The translations under genes and the position numbers were made by a program. The notes beneath the pieces are model-generated. The model saw nothing but the letters and a program-made list of their open reading frames with translations. It did no database searches and was not told the origin of the DNA. Shown here piece after piece: positions 10,883 to 19,986 of a stretch of 64,000 bases of DNA. The stretch covers positions 1 to 64,000 of the forward strand of contig JALSJN010000032.1 of NCBI GenBank assembly GCA_026989335.1, in the 5' to 3' direction. This stretch comes from Thiotrichaceae bacterium. GTDB lineage: Bacteria > Pseudomonadota > Gammaproteobacteria > Thiotrichales > Thiotrichaceae. The first letter of the stretch is position 1. The number at the start of each line of letters is the position of its first letter.

Positions 10883-12823
10883 ATGGCCAATAAGCCAAAC
10901 AGAACAGAGATGAATAAACGTACTTTTTTAACGATTATGGCAGCAGGGTCTGCGGGTGCAGGCAGCTTGCCTTGGTTGATCGAAAATGCGTTAGCCGAAG
11001 ATAAAAAATCAGCGGCAACAATGCCAAAAGATTTTTACAGTGTCCCCAAAAAAGGCCAAGCACGAATCCTACACACAACCGATGTGCATGGGCAGTTATT
11101 GCCAGTTTACTTTCGTGAGCCGAATGTGAATTTGGGTGTCGGCCCTGCATTAGGCCGCCCGCCTCATATCGTAGGTAAGAAACTCCTAGAAAAAATGGAC
11201 TTACCTCTTGATGGCCCTGAGGCTTATGCATACACCTATTTAGATTTTTTCAATGCGGCTAAAAAGTATGGTAAAACAGGTGGCTATTCCCACATGAAAA
11301 CATTGCTTGATATGCTACGTAAAGATGCCGGAGGTATTGAAAATACCATTACACTTGATGGCGGTGATTTATGGCAAGGTTCGGGCACTTCCCTTTGGAC
11401 GCGTGGCGTAGACATGGTTGAAGCATCGAATATTTTAGGTGTCAACGTGATGATTGGTCATTGGGAGTTTACCTACAACGAAGCAGAAGTGCTTAGCAAT
11501 GTCGCTTTATTTAAAGGTGATTTCATCGGGCAAAATGTGCGTGTTAAAGAAGATTCTTTAATGGATGATAATTATGCTGAGTTAGTTGAAAAGAATGATG
11601 GCCGTGGTTTATTTGATGAAGATGCAGGCTATGCTTTCCAACCTTATGTTATGAAAAAGATTGGTGGCAAGCGTATTGCAGTTGTTGGTCAAGCTTTCCC
11701 TCGAACTGCTAACGCTAACCCACCAGAGTTTTTCCCTGACTGGTCATTTGGCTTGCGTGAAGAAGATATGTCGAACCTCGTTAAAAAGATTCGTGCTGAT
11801 GAAAAGCCAGATGCTGTCGTATTACTTTCACATAATGGCATGGACGTTGATGTGAAGATGGGCGAAAACGTCCCTGGTATTGATGCTATATTTGGCGGTC
11901 ACACGCATGACGGTATGCCAAAGCCGATCGAAGTTAAAAGCAAAGGTGGCAACCGATGTTTAGTCACTAATGCAGGATCAAACGGAAAGTTTGTTGGTAT
12001 TATGGACTTTGACTTCACCGATAATAAAGTCAATATGCACTACTCAATGAAGCCTGTTATTACCAATTGGCTACCTGCGGATAAAGAGATGGAAGCTTAT
12101 CTGTCTCAAATGCGTAGTAAAAAATACGATGAGAAAATTAATGAAGCGCGTAATGAAAAGTACAAGTTTAATAAATCACGTGTAGGTAAAACCTATGATG
12201 AAATCCTGACTGAAAAGCTGGCGATTGCAGATCGTACCTTATACCGCCGTGGTAATTTTATGGGTACATGGGATCAAGTTATGTGTAACGCCTTGCGCCA
12301 TGAATACAAAGCTGATATTTCATTCTCAGCAGGTGTTCGCTGGGGAACAAGCACCCTGAAAGGCGACTGGATAACCATGGAAGATGTGATGACACAATGT
12401 TCCATGACTTATGCAGAAACCTATACCAGTGAGATTACGGGTAAAGACTTGTTAGAGACCTTAGAGCAAATTGCCGATAACTTATTCGACCCAGACCCTT
12501 ACTTACAATCAGGGGGTGATATGGTGCGTGTGGGTGGTTTAGATTACACCATTGACCCTAGTAAAAAGTTATACAGCCGTATCACTGATGCGCGCCTCGA
12601 TAACGGCGACAAAATCGATCCTAAGAAAACCTATAAGCTAGCAGGTTGGGCAACTGTCAATCGTACACCAGATGGTCGTTTAATGTGGGATGTGGTGCGT
12701 GATTATATTGTTGCAACTAAAGGTAAAGATGATGTGCTTAAATTGCCGAAAATGAATCGCCCGAAGCTTGTTGGTGTTGGAGATAACCCTGGTATTGCTG
12801 ATTATGCAGGTGAAACTGCTTAG
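10883..12823 (+). CDS. soxB: Thiosulfohydrolase SoxB
   Basis: 'GQARILHTTDVHGQLLPVYFREPNVNLG', 'ENTITLDGGDLWQGSGTSLWTRG', 'GHWEFTYNEAEV', 'DMVRVGGLDYTIDP'; Tat-like leader. Confidence 0.95.
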   Translation: MANKPNRTEMNKRTFLTIMAAGSAGAGSLPWLIENALAEDKKSAATMPKDFYSVPKKGQARILHTTDVHGQLLPVYFREPNVNLGVGPALGRPPHIVGKKLLEKMDLPLDGPEAYAYTYLDFFNAAKKYGKTGGYSHMKTLLDMLRKDAGGIENTITLDGGDLWQGSGTSLWTRGVDMVEASNILGVNVMIGHWEFTYNEAEVLSNVALFKGDFIGQNVRVKEDSLMDDNYAELVEKNDGRGLFDEDAGYAFQPYVMKKIGGKRIAVVGQAFPRTANANPPEFFPDWSFGLREEDMSNLVKKIRADEKPDAVVLLSHNGMDVDVKMGENVPGIDAIFGGHTHDGMPKPIEVKSKGGNRCLVTNAGSNGKFVGIMDFDFTDNKVNMHYSMKPVITNWLPADKEMEAYLSQMRSKKYDEKINEARNEKYKFNKSRVGKTYDEILTEKLAIADRTLYRRGNFMGTWDQVMCNALRHEYKADISFSAGVRWGTSTLKGDWITMEDVMTQCSMTYAETYTSEITGKDLLETLEQIADNLFDPDPYLQSGGDMVRVGGLDYTIDPSKKLYSRITDARLDNGDKIDPKKTYKLAGWATVNRTPDGRLMWDVVRDYIVATKGKDDVLKLPKMNRPKLVGVGDNPGIADYAGETA

Positions 12824-12860
12824 TTTTAATTAGAATAAATAGTAGCTAATATGTCATTAT

Positions 12861-12886
12861 AAACCCTCTTCGTGAGGGTTTATTTT
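12861..12886 (+). terminator. Rho-independent terminator after soxB
   Basis: AAACCCTC-TTCG-TGAGGGTTTATTTTT. Confidence 0.85.
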
Positions 12887-12947
12887 TGTGTATGAACTTT
12901 TATAAACTGACTCTGTCTTATACCTATCGTACATTGAGATAATAACC

Positions 12948-13664
12948 ATGAATTTTACATTTTTTACTAAGACGTTTTTTCAAGCTGTAAGTGTAATTAC
13001 CTTTTTGTTACTGGCTCAATCTACAATGGCTCTACCTAAGGCTTTTCAAGCAAACTATAAAGTGTCAAAAGGGAGTTTAACCTTAGGTAATTTACATACC
13101 TCGCTAAAGTATTCCGGTAATAACTATTCTTACCATAAATATACTAAAGCAACTGGTTTTGCGGCCTTACTTACAGGGATAAGGATTACTGAAAATACGG
13201 ATGGACAGGTTTCAGGGCATATAATCACTCCTAAAAAATACTTGTTTAATCAGTCTAAAAGAGGTGGTGGAAAGGTCGATAATATTAACTTTTCACGAAA
13301 CACTGCAACGGGTAATTACAAGAAAAAATATTTTTCGGTTAAGACATCCGCAGATATTCAAGATAAAGCGTCTATGGAGTTACTTTTAGCCCATGACTTA
13401 AGCCAAAATAAATCTCAGCTTACGTATAATATTGTTACTCAGGGTGAGAAAACTCAGTACCGCTTTCAAAAGCTTGGAAATGAAAAATTAAAAACCCCAG
13501 CGGGTATTTTTAATACCGTTAAAGTCAAGGTCGTACGTTCTACCAATGCACGTGAAACAATCTTTTGGATGGCAAAAGAGCTAGATTACATGCCGGTAAA
13601 AATACGCCACCGAGAGAAGAAAGATGTTATTACTACGGTTATAAAAAACTATAAGAAATTATAA
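12948..13664 (+). CDS. DUF3108-like secreted protein
   Basis: Signal peptide; 'FQANYKVSKGSLTLGNLHTSLKYSGNNYSYHKYTKATGFAALLTG'; 'TPAGIFNTVKVKVVR...IFWMAKELDYMPVKIRHREK'. Confidence 0.7.
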   Translation: MNFTFFTKTFFQAVSVITFLLLAQSTMALPKAFQANYKVSKGSLTLGNLHTSLKYSGNNYSYHKYTKATGFAALLTGIRITENTDGQVSGHIITPKKYLFNQSKRGGGKVDNINFSRNTATGNYKKKYFSVKTSADIQDKASMELLLAHDLSQNKSQLTYNIVTQGEKTQYRFQKLGNEKLKTPAGIFNTVKVKVVRSTNARETIFWMAKELDYMPVKIRHREKKDVITTVIKNYKKL

Positions 13665-13719
13665 GAGACTTTTTACTCGTCAGTTTAAAAATAGAAATCA
13701 CATCGAAGGATTCTATTTT

Positions 13720-13745
13720 AGCCCCTATTTAGGGGCTTTTTTGTT
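13720..13745 (+). terminator. Terminator between DUF3108 gene and selO
   Basis: AGCCCCTA-TT-TAGGGGCTTTTTT. Confidence 0.8.
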
Positions 13746-13767
13746 TTTGAGAATTATGAGTACTTAT

Positions 13768-15258
13768 TTAAGTTCCACAAAACGTCTGATGCACAACTTC
13801 CTCTGCCTTTGGGGGTAACATATAAGCTTCTTTGCCAGCCTGCAACTCATAAGGTTTTTGTAAAACAGCCTGTAGTTCATGAAATACCGTAAAATCATTA
13901 TTATCTTCAGCAGCGCGTATAGCGCGTTCGATTTGGTGATTTCGTGGAATATAAACAGGGTTAACTTGTCTCATCTTTATCATTCGTTGCGAATCAGTTA
14001 AGGCTTCAAGGTCAAGGCGTTTTTTCCATTTTTTCAACCAAGCGTTTGATTGCTTACTTTGTTTAAATATCCCTTGGAGTTGATTTTCTGCTTCTATGTT
14101 CTCTTTATAGTGAGGCAATTGAGATAAATAGAAAAAGGTAAGCGTAAAATCAGCTTGATTATCTTCCATGCAGTTGAGTAACTCATTGGCTAAATCTGCA
14201 TCAGTGTCATCTTTTAACTCAAGCCCTAGCTTATTTCGCATCCCGTTCAACCAATAGTTTTGGTATTGTTGTTGGTAGTTTTTTAGCAAACTTTCAGCAA
14301 TTGCCACGGCGACTTTCCCGTCTTCTTTTTCATCGATAAACAGTGGGAGCAATGTTTCGGCAAGGCGAGTTAAATTCCATTGTCCAATTTGAGGTTGGTT
14401 GTTATAAGCGTAACGCCCATTTCGGTCAATAGAGCTGTAAACTCGCTTGTATGAAAACTCATCCATAAATGCACAGGGCCCGTAATCTATCGTTTCCCCT
14501 GAAATTGCCATATTGTCGGTATTCATCACGCCGTGAATAAAGCCAAGATTCATCCATTGGGCGATTAGCTTTGCTTGTTTATCAATAACAGCTGCGAGAA
14601 ATGCAACATAAGGATTATCAGCATTTTTGGCTTGCGGGAAATGTCTGTCAATTTCATAGTTAGCGAGTTCTTTGACAGCTTCTTGATTACCTTGGGATGA
14701 GAAATATTCAAAGCTACCGACTCTTACAAAGCCTTTGGCGACACGGGTGATTACGCCACCAGCGACTAAACGTTCACGAGCGACTTCTTCCCCTGTGGTA
14801 ACAGCTGCGAGCGCACGGGTGGTTTCAACGCCTAGCTTGTACATAGTTTCACTGACTAAATACTCGCGCAAGACAGGCCCCAACGCAGAGCGCCCGTCAC
14901 CATTACGGGAGTAGGGGGTTGGGCCAGCGCCTTTGAGTTGGATATCGAATCGCTCGCCTTGCTTGGTGACTGTTTCCCCGAGTAGCAATGCCCTCCCATC
15001 ACCGAGTTGTGGGGAAAAGCCGCCAAATTGGTGTCCTGCATAAACGGTTGCCAGTGGTTCTGCACCTGTGGGTGTGAGGTTACCAGCAAAAACTTGCGCA
15101 AGTTTTTGCTGGTCAGACAAGTCTTCTGATACGCCTAACTGTTCAGCCAGCTCATGGTTAAAGATAATAAGTTTAGGATCTTTAACCTGTGTTGCTTGAG
15201 TGCGGCTGTAAAAATAATCAGGTAGTTGGGCGAATGTATTGTTAAATGTAAACTCCAT
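13768..15258 (-). CDS. selO: SelO/YdiU family protein adenylyltransferase
   Basis: 'ATVYAGHQFGGFSPQLGDGRALLLGE', 'IQLKGAGPTPYSRNGDGRSALGPVLREYLVSE', 'IHGVMNTDNMAISGETIDYGPCAFMDE'; cysteine at the third-last residue (FCGT). Confidence 0.95.
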   Translation of the reverse strand: MEFTFNNTFAQLPDYFYSRTQATQVKDPKLIIFNHELAEQLGVSEDLSDQQKLAQVFAGNLTPTGAEPLATVYAGHQFGGFSPQLGDGRALLLGETVTKQGERFDIQLKGAGPTPYSRNGDGRSALGPVLREYLVSETMYKLGVETTRALAAVTTGEEVARERLVAGGVITRVAKGFVRVGSFEYFSSQGNQEAVKELANYEIDRHFPQAKNADNPYVAFLAAVIDKQAKLIAQWMNLGFIHGVMNTDNMAISGETIDYGPCAFMDEFSYKRVYSSIDRNGRYAYNNQPQIGQWNLTRLAETLLPLFIDEKEDGKVAVAIAESLLKNYQQQYQNYWLNGMRNKLGLELKDDTDADLANELLNCMEDNQADFTLTFFYLSQLPHYKENIEAENQLQGIFKQSKQSNAWLKKWKKRLDLEALTDSQRMIKMRQVNPVYIPRNHQIERAIRAAEDNNDFTVFHELQAVLQKPYELQAGKEAYMLPPKAEEVVHQTFCGT

Positions 15259-16658
15259 TATTTAATCTCCCGTGCCTTAACATGGCGTCCTTTTATTTTA
15301 CCTTTGCCTTGGCGAAAATAACCAAGTGCTTTTGGGAGTGCCTCTTGCGCTATGGCAACATAACTGAGTTGTTCAAAAATATTTATTTTGCCAATTTGAG
15401 CGCTTGCTAAACCAGCGTCCTTCGTGAGTGCGCCTAACAGGTCACCGGGACGTATTTTATTTTTTTTGCCGGCATCAATTTGTAAGGTGGATACGTTTGA
15501 GTGGAGCGAAAAATCTAAAGCTTTGGTTAAAGAGTCGGTCGATTCATTGTGACAAGGTTTGCCCAAATAATCTTCAAGTGAAATGATTCGGGCTATTTCT
15601 GCTTCCGTATAAAGGCTTAGGGCTAAGCCTGTTTCGCCAGCGCGACCCGTGCGACCAATACGATGTGTGTAAATTTCTGCATCATGGGGAAGCTCATAAT
15701 TAATAACCGCTTGAAGTGACTTGATGTCTAGCCCGCGTGCAGCCACATCGGTAGCCACTAAAACAGGGCAACTGTTATTGCTAAAACGCACCAAAACTTG
15801 GTCGCGGTCACGTTGATCTAAATCACCATTTAGCGCTAGTGCCTGCACTTTGTTATGCTGTAAAAATTCTGCAATTTCATGGCACTGTACTTTGGTGTGA
15901 CAAAAAATCACGGTGCTTTTTAATTGGTAATGCGCTAGTAGATTAAGCAGTGTTTCTTTTCGTTGATAGTTATTGGTTTGGAAAAAGGCTTCTTCAATGG
16001 TGCTTTCTTCGTGTTTTTCATCCACTTTAATCACTACGGGGTCACGCTGGATAGAGCGACACATTTTTTTAATGGTATTCGGGTAAGTTGCGGAGAACAG
16101 AAGTGTTTGACGATTGTTTGGGGTTTGGTTGATTATATTCATAATCTCATCATAAAAGCCCATATCCAACATGCGGTCGGCTTCATCCAAGACTAAAGTT
16201 TCGACACTGCTTAAATCAAGGGTTGAACGACTCAGGTGATCTTTAATTCTACCAGGTGTGCCCACCGCAATATGTGCGCCATGTTCTAAGGAGTCTGCCT
16301 GGGGGCCTAGCGGCTTACCACCACATAAAACCACCAGTTTAATATTAGGAATACAACGCGCTAGCTGCCTAATTTCTTGGGCAACTTGGTCGGCAAGCTC
16401 ACGGGTAGGGCATAATACAAGTGATTGTAAGCCGAAAAATTTGGGGGTTATTTTTTGTAACACGCCGAGCCCAAACGCAACTGTTTTACCACTGCCAGTC
16501 TTGGCTTGCACAATGAGGTCCTTCTCCTCTAGGATTGAGGGTAAGCTGGATGACTGCACCGGCGTCATTGTTTGGTAGCCCAGTGAGTCTAAATTATCTA
16601 ACAATGTTTTAGAAAAGGGTAGGGATGAGAAGGAGTCGTCAGGCATGGCAGTGCTCAT
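15258..16658 (-). CDS. dbpA: ATP-dependent RNA helicase DbpA
   Basis: DEAD-box motifs 'AKTGSGKT', 'VLDEADRMLDMGF', 'SAT', 'HRIGRTGR'; C-terminal 'KIRPGDLLGALTKDAGLASAQIGKINIFEQLSYVAI' DbpA RNA-binding domain. Confidence 0.93.
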   Translation of the reverse strand: MSTAMPDDSFSSLPFSKTLLDNLDSLGYQTMTPVQSSSLPSILEEKDLIVQAKTGSGKTVAFGLGVLQKITPKFFGLQSLVLCPTRELADQVAQEIRQLARCIPNIKLVVLCGGKPLGPQADSLEHGAHIAVGTPGRIKDHLSRSTLDLSSVETLVLDEADRMLDMGFYDEIMNIINQTPNNRQTLLFSATYPNTIKKMCRSIQRDPVVIKVDEKHEESTIEEAFFQTNNYQRKETLLNLLAHYQLKSTVIFCHTKVQCHEIAEFLQHNKVQALALNGDLDQRDRDQVLVRFSNNSCPVLVATDVAARGLDIKSLQAVINYELPHDAEIYTHRIGRTGRAGETGLALSLYTEAEIARIISLEDYLGKPCHNESTDSLTKALDFSLHSNVSTLQIDAGKKNKIRPGDLLGALTKDAGLASAQIGKINIFEQLSYVAIAQEALPKALGYFRQGKGKIKGRHVKAREIK

Positions 16659-16785
16659 AATGTATCAAAAGCTGTATTAAAGCACTCGGTGCGAGCTTTG
16701 AACAGAATCCTGTGTGCTAATATCTTAGATATAAACGTGGAGCCAAATTCGTGCTCATCGCGGTGTTTCAATATGAGAATTAGAG

Positions 16786-17739
16786 CTAGGGCTTAAAACG
16801 ATCTAAATCATTCGGAAAACTAACTGCACCGTGGTAATTGTTTTTAATGAGTCTTAGTGTTTCAGCTTCGAGATTGATGCTGCGCGCCATTAAATGCGTG
16901 AGTAAAAGATTTTTAACGTTAGCACGTTTGGCAATTTTTCCAATCGTTGTTGGTGTCATGTGCAGCAGGGCGGCTACACCTGTAGCATCTTCTGGGATAG
17001 CATTGTGCGCTACAAAAATATCGGTATTCTTAGCAAACTCAGGCATAGCGCCGAGTCGTCCACTCATATCACCAGAAAATGTAATGGAGCAACCTGCGAG
17101 CTCAACCCGATAACCTTGTGAAGGAAACGGCCCGTGGTGGGTTGATACTGTTTTCACGCGAATATTATTTTTGTTGTAGATAGTTTTGATCGTTAAATCA
17201 CTGTATGACCATTCGATATTTGCCACTTTAATTTTATAAGCACCGCGGGCTTCATTATCTAAAACATTCCCCAAATAAGGGTACATGCCTGCTTCACTGC
17301 CAATGGCTCGTTCGACAAATTGCTCCGCAGATGCTACAAATTTTGTTCCCGTTGGACCATAAACAAACAATGGTTTGGAGCGTTTGGTAAAAAAGGCACC
17401 TTTGATATAAGCAGGAAAGTCACTGCTGTGATCTACATGAAAATGGCTAAATAAAAATAAATCCACATCTTCAAAACTGGCTTTGCTCTGTTTAAAACGT
17501 TGCAAGCTACCTGCACCTGCATCAACTATCACACGGGCTTTATTATCCAGCCAGATAAGGTAGCCTGTAGAGGCTTGATCATCTAATAGTTCAGGGCCAC
17601 GAGAGCCCAGTATTTGGAGTTGTACTCGATTTGATTGGCATTTTGAAGGAATCACCTGAGTGGATGCGCTGAGAGCTGGGCTGGGTAAAAAAACAGAAGT
17701 AAACAACATTGCGAATGAAGAAGGTAGAAACAGATTCAT
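16786..17739 (-). CDS. Secreted MBL-fold metallo-hydrolase (RNase Z/arylsulfatase-like)
   Basis: 'FLFSHFHVDHSSDFPAYIKG', 'ITFSGDMSG', 'LLLTHLMAR'; N-terminal signal sequence. Confidence 0.85.
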   Translation of the reverse strand: MNLFLPSSFAMLFTSVFLPSPALSASTQVIPSKCQSNRVQLQILGSRGPELLDDQASTGYLIWLDNKARVIVDAGAGSLQRFKQSKASFEDVDLFLFSHFHVDHSSDFPAYIKGAFFTKRSKPLFVYGPTGTKFVASAEQFVERAIGSEAGMYPYLGNVLDNEARGAYKIKVANIEWSYSDLTIKTIYNKNNIRVKTVSTHHGPFPSQGYRVELAGCSITFSGDMSGRLGAMPEFAKNTDIFVAHNAIPEDATGVAALLHMTPTTIGKIAKRANVKNLLLTHLMARSINLEAETLRLIKNNYHGAVSFPNDLDRFKP

Positions 17740-18198
17740 TTATTTTGCCTTCTTTAAGACTAAAGTAACCTGCTTAATTTCTTTTGTTTGCAGATTAATT
17801 TCAGCCGCTTTATGCGATAAGCCATGCACCGTATCTTTGGCAATTACACGTATCGTTTTAATATCAGTGGGAATTTTCACACCTGATAAGTTACGTGTAA
17901 AAGGTTGTTCATTCACATGTGGATGGTACAAGGTACGTGTTCCAAATATTTTATTGTCTGCACCTATCACTTGCCATTCATTGGCATAATGATCCCAGCC
18001 TTTATCATCGTGCTTTAACGTTACTGCAAAAGTCCACGTTTTATCATTTTGTTGGTGAATCTTCACATCAACAACTTCAACTTCATTGGCATTAACTGTT
18101 GTTACATTAGCAGTAGTTAACAGAAGTGCCGAAAAGAGTAGAGCAATTGTTTTTTGTGGGAGGTGTAGGTGTTGAAATAGTTTCTTAACCATCGTCAA
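17740..18198 (-). CDS. Hypothetical secreted protein
   Basis: Signal peptide ending near 'TTVNANEVE'; start adjacent to MBL gene on the same strand; family not recognised. Confidence 0.6.
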   Translation of the reverse strand: MTMVKKLFQHLHLPQKTIALLFSALLLTTANVTTVNANEVEVVDVKIHQQNDKTWTFAVTLKHDDKGWDHYANEWQVIGADNKIFGTRTLYHPHVNEQPFTRNLSGVKIPTDIKTIRVIAKDTVHGLSHKAAEINLQTKEIKQVTLVLKKAK

Positions 18199-18254
18199 AG
18201 ATTCCTGTCATGTTAATATAGGCATAACATAACCATTACGAGTGATAAATACAA

Positions 18255-19436
18255 ATGGATTCAACGGTTACAAAAACGGTAAAAAAGTTGCGTAAGTTTT
18301 TAACGACACATCTTAGTAATAGTTTAGAGAAACTGGTACTAGAGTTGCCCCCAATTTTGAATAATCCCGATAAATTAAATGATCATTTAAGTAAAGCAAT
18401 TAATAAATTGCCCTATTGTAAATACATCTATGTGTTGGATGTAAAGGGGATACAAATTAGCGCTACCGTCTCGCATGAGGAGAAAAATACTTATTCAATG
18501 GGGCGTGATCGATCGCCACGACCTTATATGAAAAACTTATTTAAACCGCGTGAAGGCGAGGATTTTGAGCTATCCAAGGCTTATATAACAAAAAACACCA
18601 AGCGGCCCTCCGTAACAGGAATTCAATTAATTCGTGATCAGCAGGGTAACCGTCTGGGTTTTTTAGGCGTAGATTATGATTTAAGAGAGCTTCCTCGCGA
18701 TGACACAATGTACGAAGAACCACGCCAATGGAGGCAGATTAAAGGTGATCCTGCAATACGCAGTGGCTTGTTTTTACAGCAACGCGCTGAAAGTCAAATG
18801 GATAAAAAGCTCAGTGATGTGATGACGATACTTGAAGAGCTGATGCTTGAGCATGGCGTGTATCACTGCCAAGTTCATTATTCTAGTAGCCGAGTGACGA
18901 TCTGGCATGTGGATGACCCGTATACCTACCGTATCTTAACCATGGATGAGTTATCGGATTCTGAAATTTGTTTGGCATACCCGCAGCGCCCATATTTTGA
19001 GAGAAATATTGTTCCTAAAAAAGATATTTGTAATGTATTTAAACAATTTAGTGCGTTACGTTTTGCGGATGAAACTGTTTATTTGCGTTCGGGTTCTTTA
19101 AATTTGGTTAATGGTTTTACGGGCTTAAATTTTTCCTGTGATGGTACACACTACTTAACTTATGATGAGTTTTTAAGTCGTGGTTTAGAATTTTGGTTTG
19201 GTGCAGATACTGAGTATGAAGAAGCTGAGAAAAAACTGAATATGACAGACCTTGATGAACTGTTAGAAAAAGTTGCACAACGTGGATGCTTGGAAGTGAA
19301 TCAAATATTGGCTCAGTTGGATGCTGGTAAAACACCAGAACTTCTGTCTGAATTGACGAGCGATGAACAAGAATATATCCATCAAGAATTGGCATCAGTA
19401 ATGGCTATTTATGAGGGTGGGGTTTGTTCGATTTAA
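18255..19436 (+). CDS. Soluble PDC/Cache sensor-domain-like protein
   Basis: 'NKLPYCKYIYVLDVKGIQISATVS...RDRSPRPYMKNLF...YITKNTKRPSVTGIQLIRDQQGNRLGFLGVDYDLRELP' Cache-like; no obvious TM segment or HK/GGDEF output domain. Confidence 0.6.
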   Translation: MDSTVTKTVKKLRKFLTTHLSNSLEKLVLELPPILNNPDKLNDHLSKAINKLPYCKYIYVLDVKGIQISATVSHEEKNTYSMGRDRSPRPYMKNLFKPREGEDFELSKAYITKNTKRPSVTGIQLIRDQQGNRLGFLGVDYDLRELPRDDTMYEEPRQWRQIKGDPAIRSGLFLQQRAESQMDKKLSDVMTILEELMLEHGVYHCQVHYSSSRVTIWHVDDPYTYRILTMDELSDSEICLAYPQRPYFERNIVPKKDICNVFKQFSALRFADETVYLRSGSLNLVNGFTGLNFSCDGTHYLTYDEFLSRGLEFWFGADTEYEEAEKKLNMTDLDELLEKVAQRGCLEVNQILAQLDAGKTPELLSELTSDEQEYIHQELASVMAIYEGGVCSI

Positions 19437-19449
19437 TAGGACAAGGCTT
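19251..19449. repeat. Direct repeat DR1, copy 1 (199 bp)
   Basis: Near-identical (2 mismatches by eye, no indels) to 22232..22430; covers the 3' end of the Cache-like gene plus a few bp after its stop. Confidence 0.95.
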
Positions 19450-19518
19450 ATACTTGACATTATTTTTTCGCGTTATTATTAATAGGTCGATTAATTCAAC
19501 TCATGGAAGAGATAGATA

Positions 19519-19707
19519 ATGATCACCAAAAAACAGCTAACTTCTCAGTTTTATAGCGTAGCTCAAGGCTCTAAAAACAGAGCTGCATATTTTGCAAATA
19601 ATGAACAATACATGGTGAAATACTGGGAAGACCCTGCAATGACACCTATAGATAGATATGTAAGAGGAAATTACTCAAATAGTTCTAATAATAAATGGTG
19701 TGGTTAA
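19519..19707 (+). CDS. Small hypothetical protein (62 aa)
   Basis: Purine-rich sequence upstream of ATG (GGAAGAGATAGATA); no recognised family. Confidence 0.35.
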   Translation: MITKKQLTSQFYSVAQGSKNRAAYFANNEQYMVKYWEDPAMTPIDRYVRGNYSNSSNNKWCG

Positions 19708-19727
19708 CAATGTTTATCTAAAGGATA

Positions 19728-19910
19728 ATGCGCACATTTATTTTCAGTTGTATATGTTTTTTTCTAGTGTCTTGTGAACAACACACTTTCTTGTTGAAAA
19801 AAAGTAATAATATTCATATACACCCTGCTAACCCTTGTAGACAAGAAGTAACTCATGATCATCCTTATGTTAATACCAAGCATGATCATGCATATCACCC
19901 TTGCAAGTAA
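19728..19910 (+). CDS. Small putative His-rich lipoprotein (60 aa)
   Basis: 'MRTFIFSCICFFLVSCEQHTF' lipobox-like; His-rich C-terminus. Confidence 0.35.
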   Translation: MRTFIFSCICFFLVSCEQHTFLLKKSNNIHIHPANPCRQEVTHDHPYVNTKHDHAYHPCK

Positions 19911-19986
19911 GTTCTAGTGGAAATGGTGTAATCGTGGATATCCATCCAAAATCGGTATAAAAACAGCGATAAACGGTTGATCAACC

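Noticed and set aside
10883-12823. Annotation as a generic 5'-nucleotidase/UshA
   Set aside because: SoxB-specific sequence around the metal sites and C-terminus together with a Tat-like leader favour SoxB.
13768-15258. Selenocysteine (UGA recoding) at the SelO C-terminus
   Set aside because: The third-last codon is TGT (Cys) and the stop is TAA; no recoding needed.
16258-16578. Antisense ORF of 106 aa over dbpA
   Set aside because: Fully opposite a conserved helicase domain; no independent coding signal.
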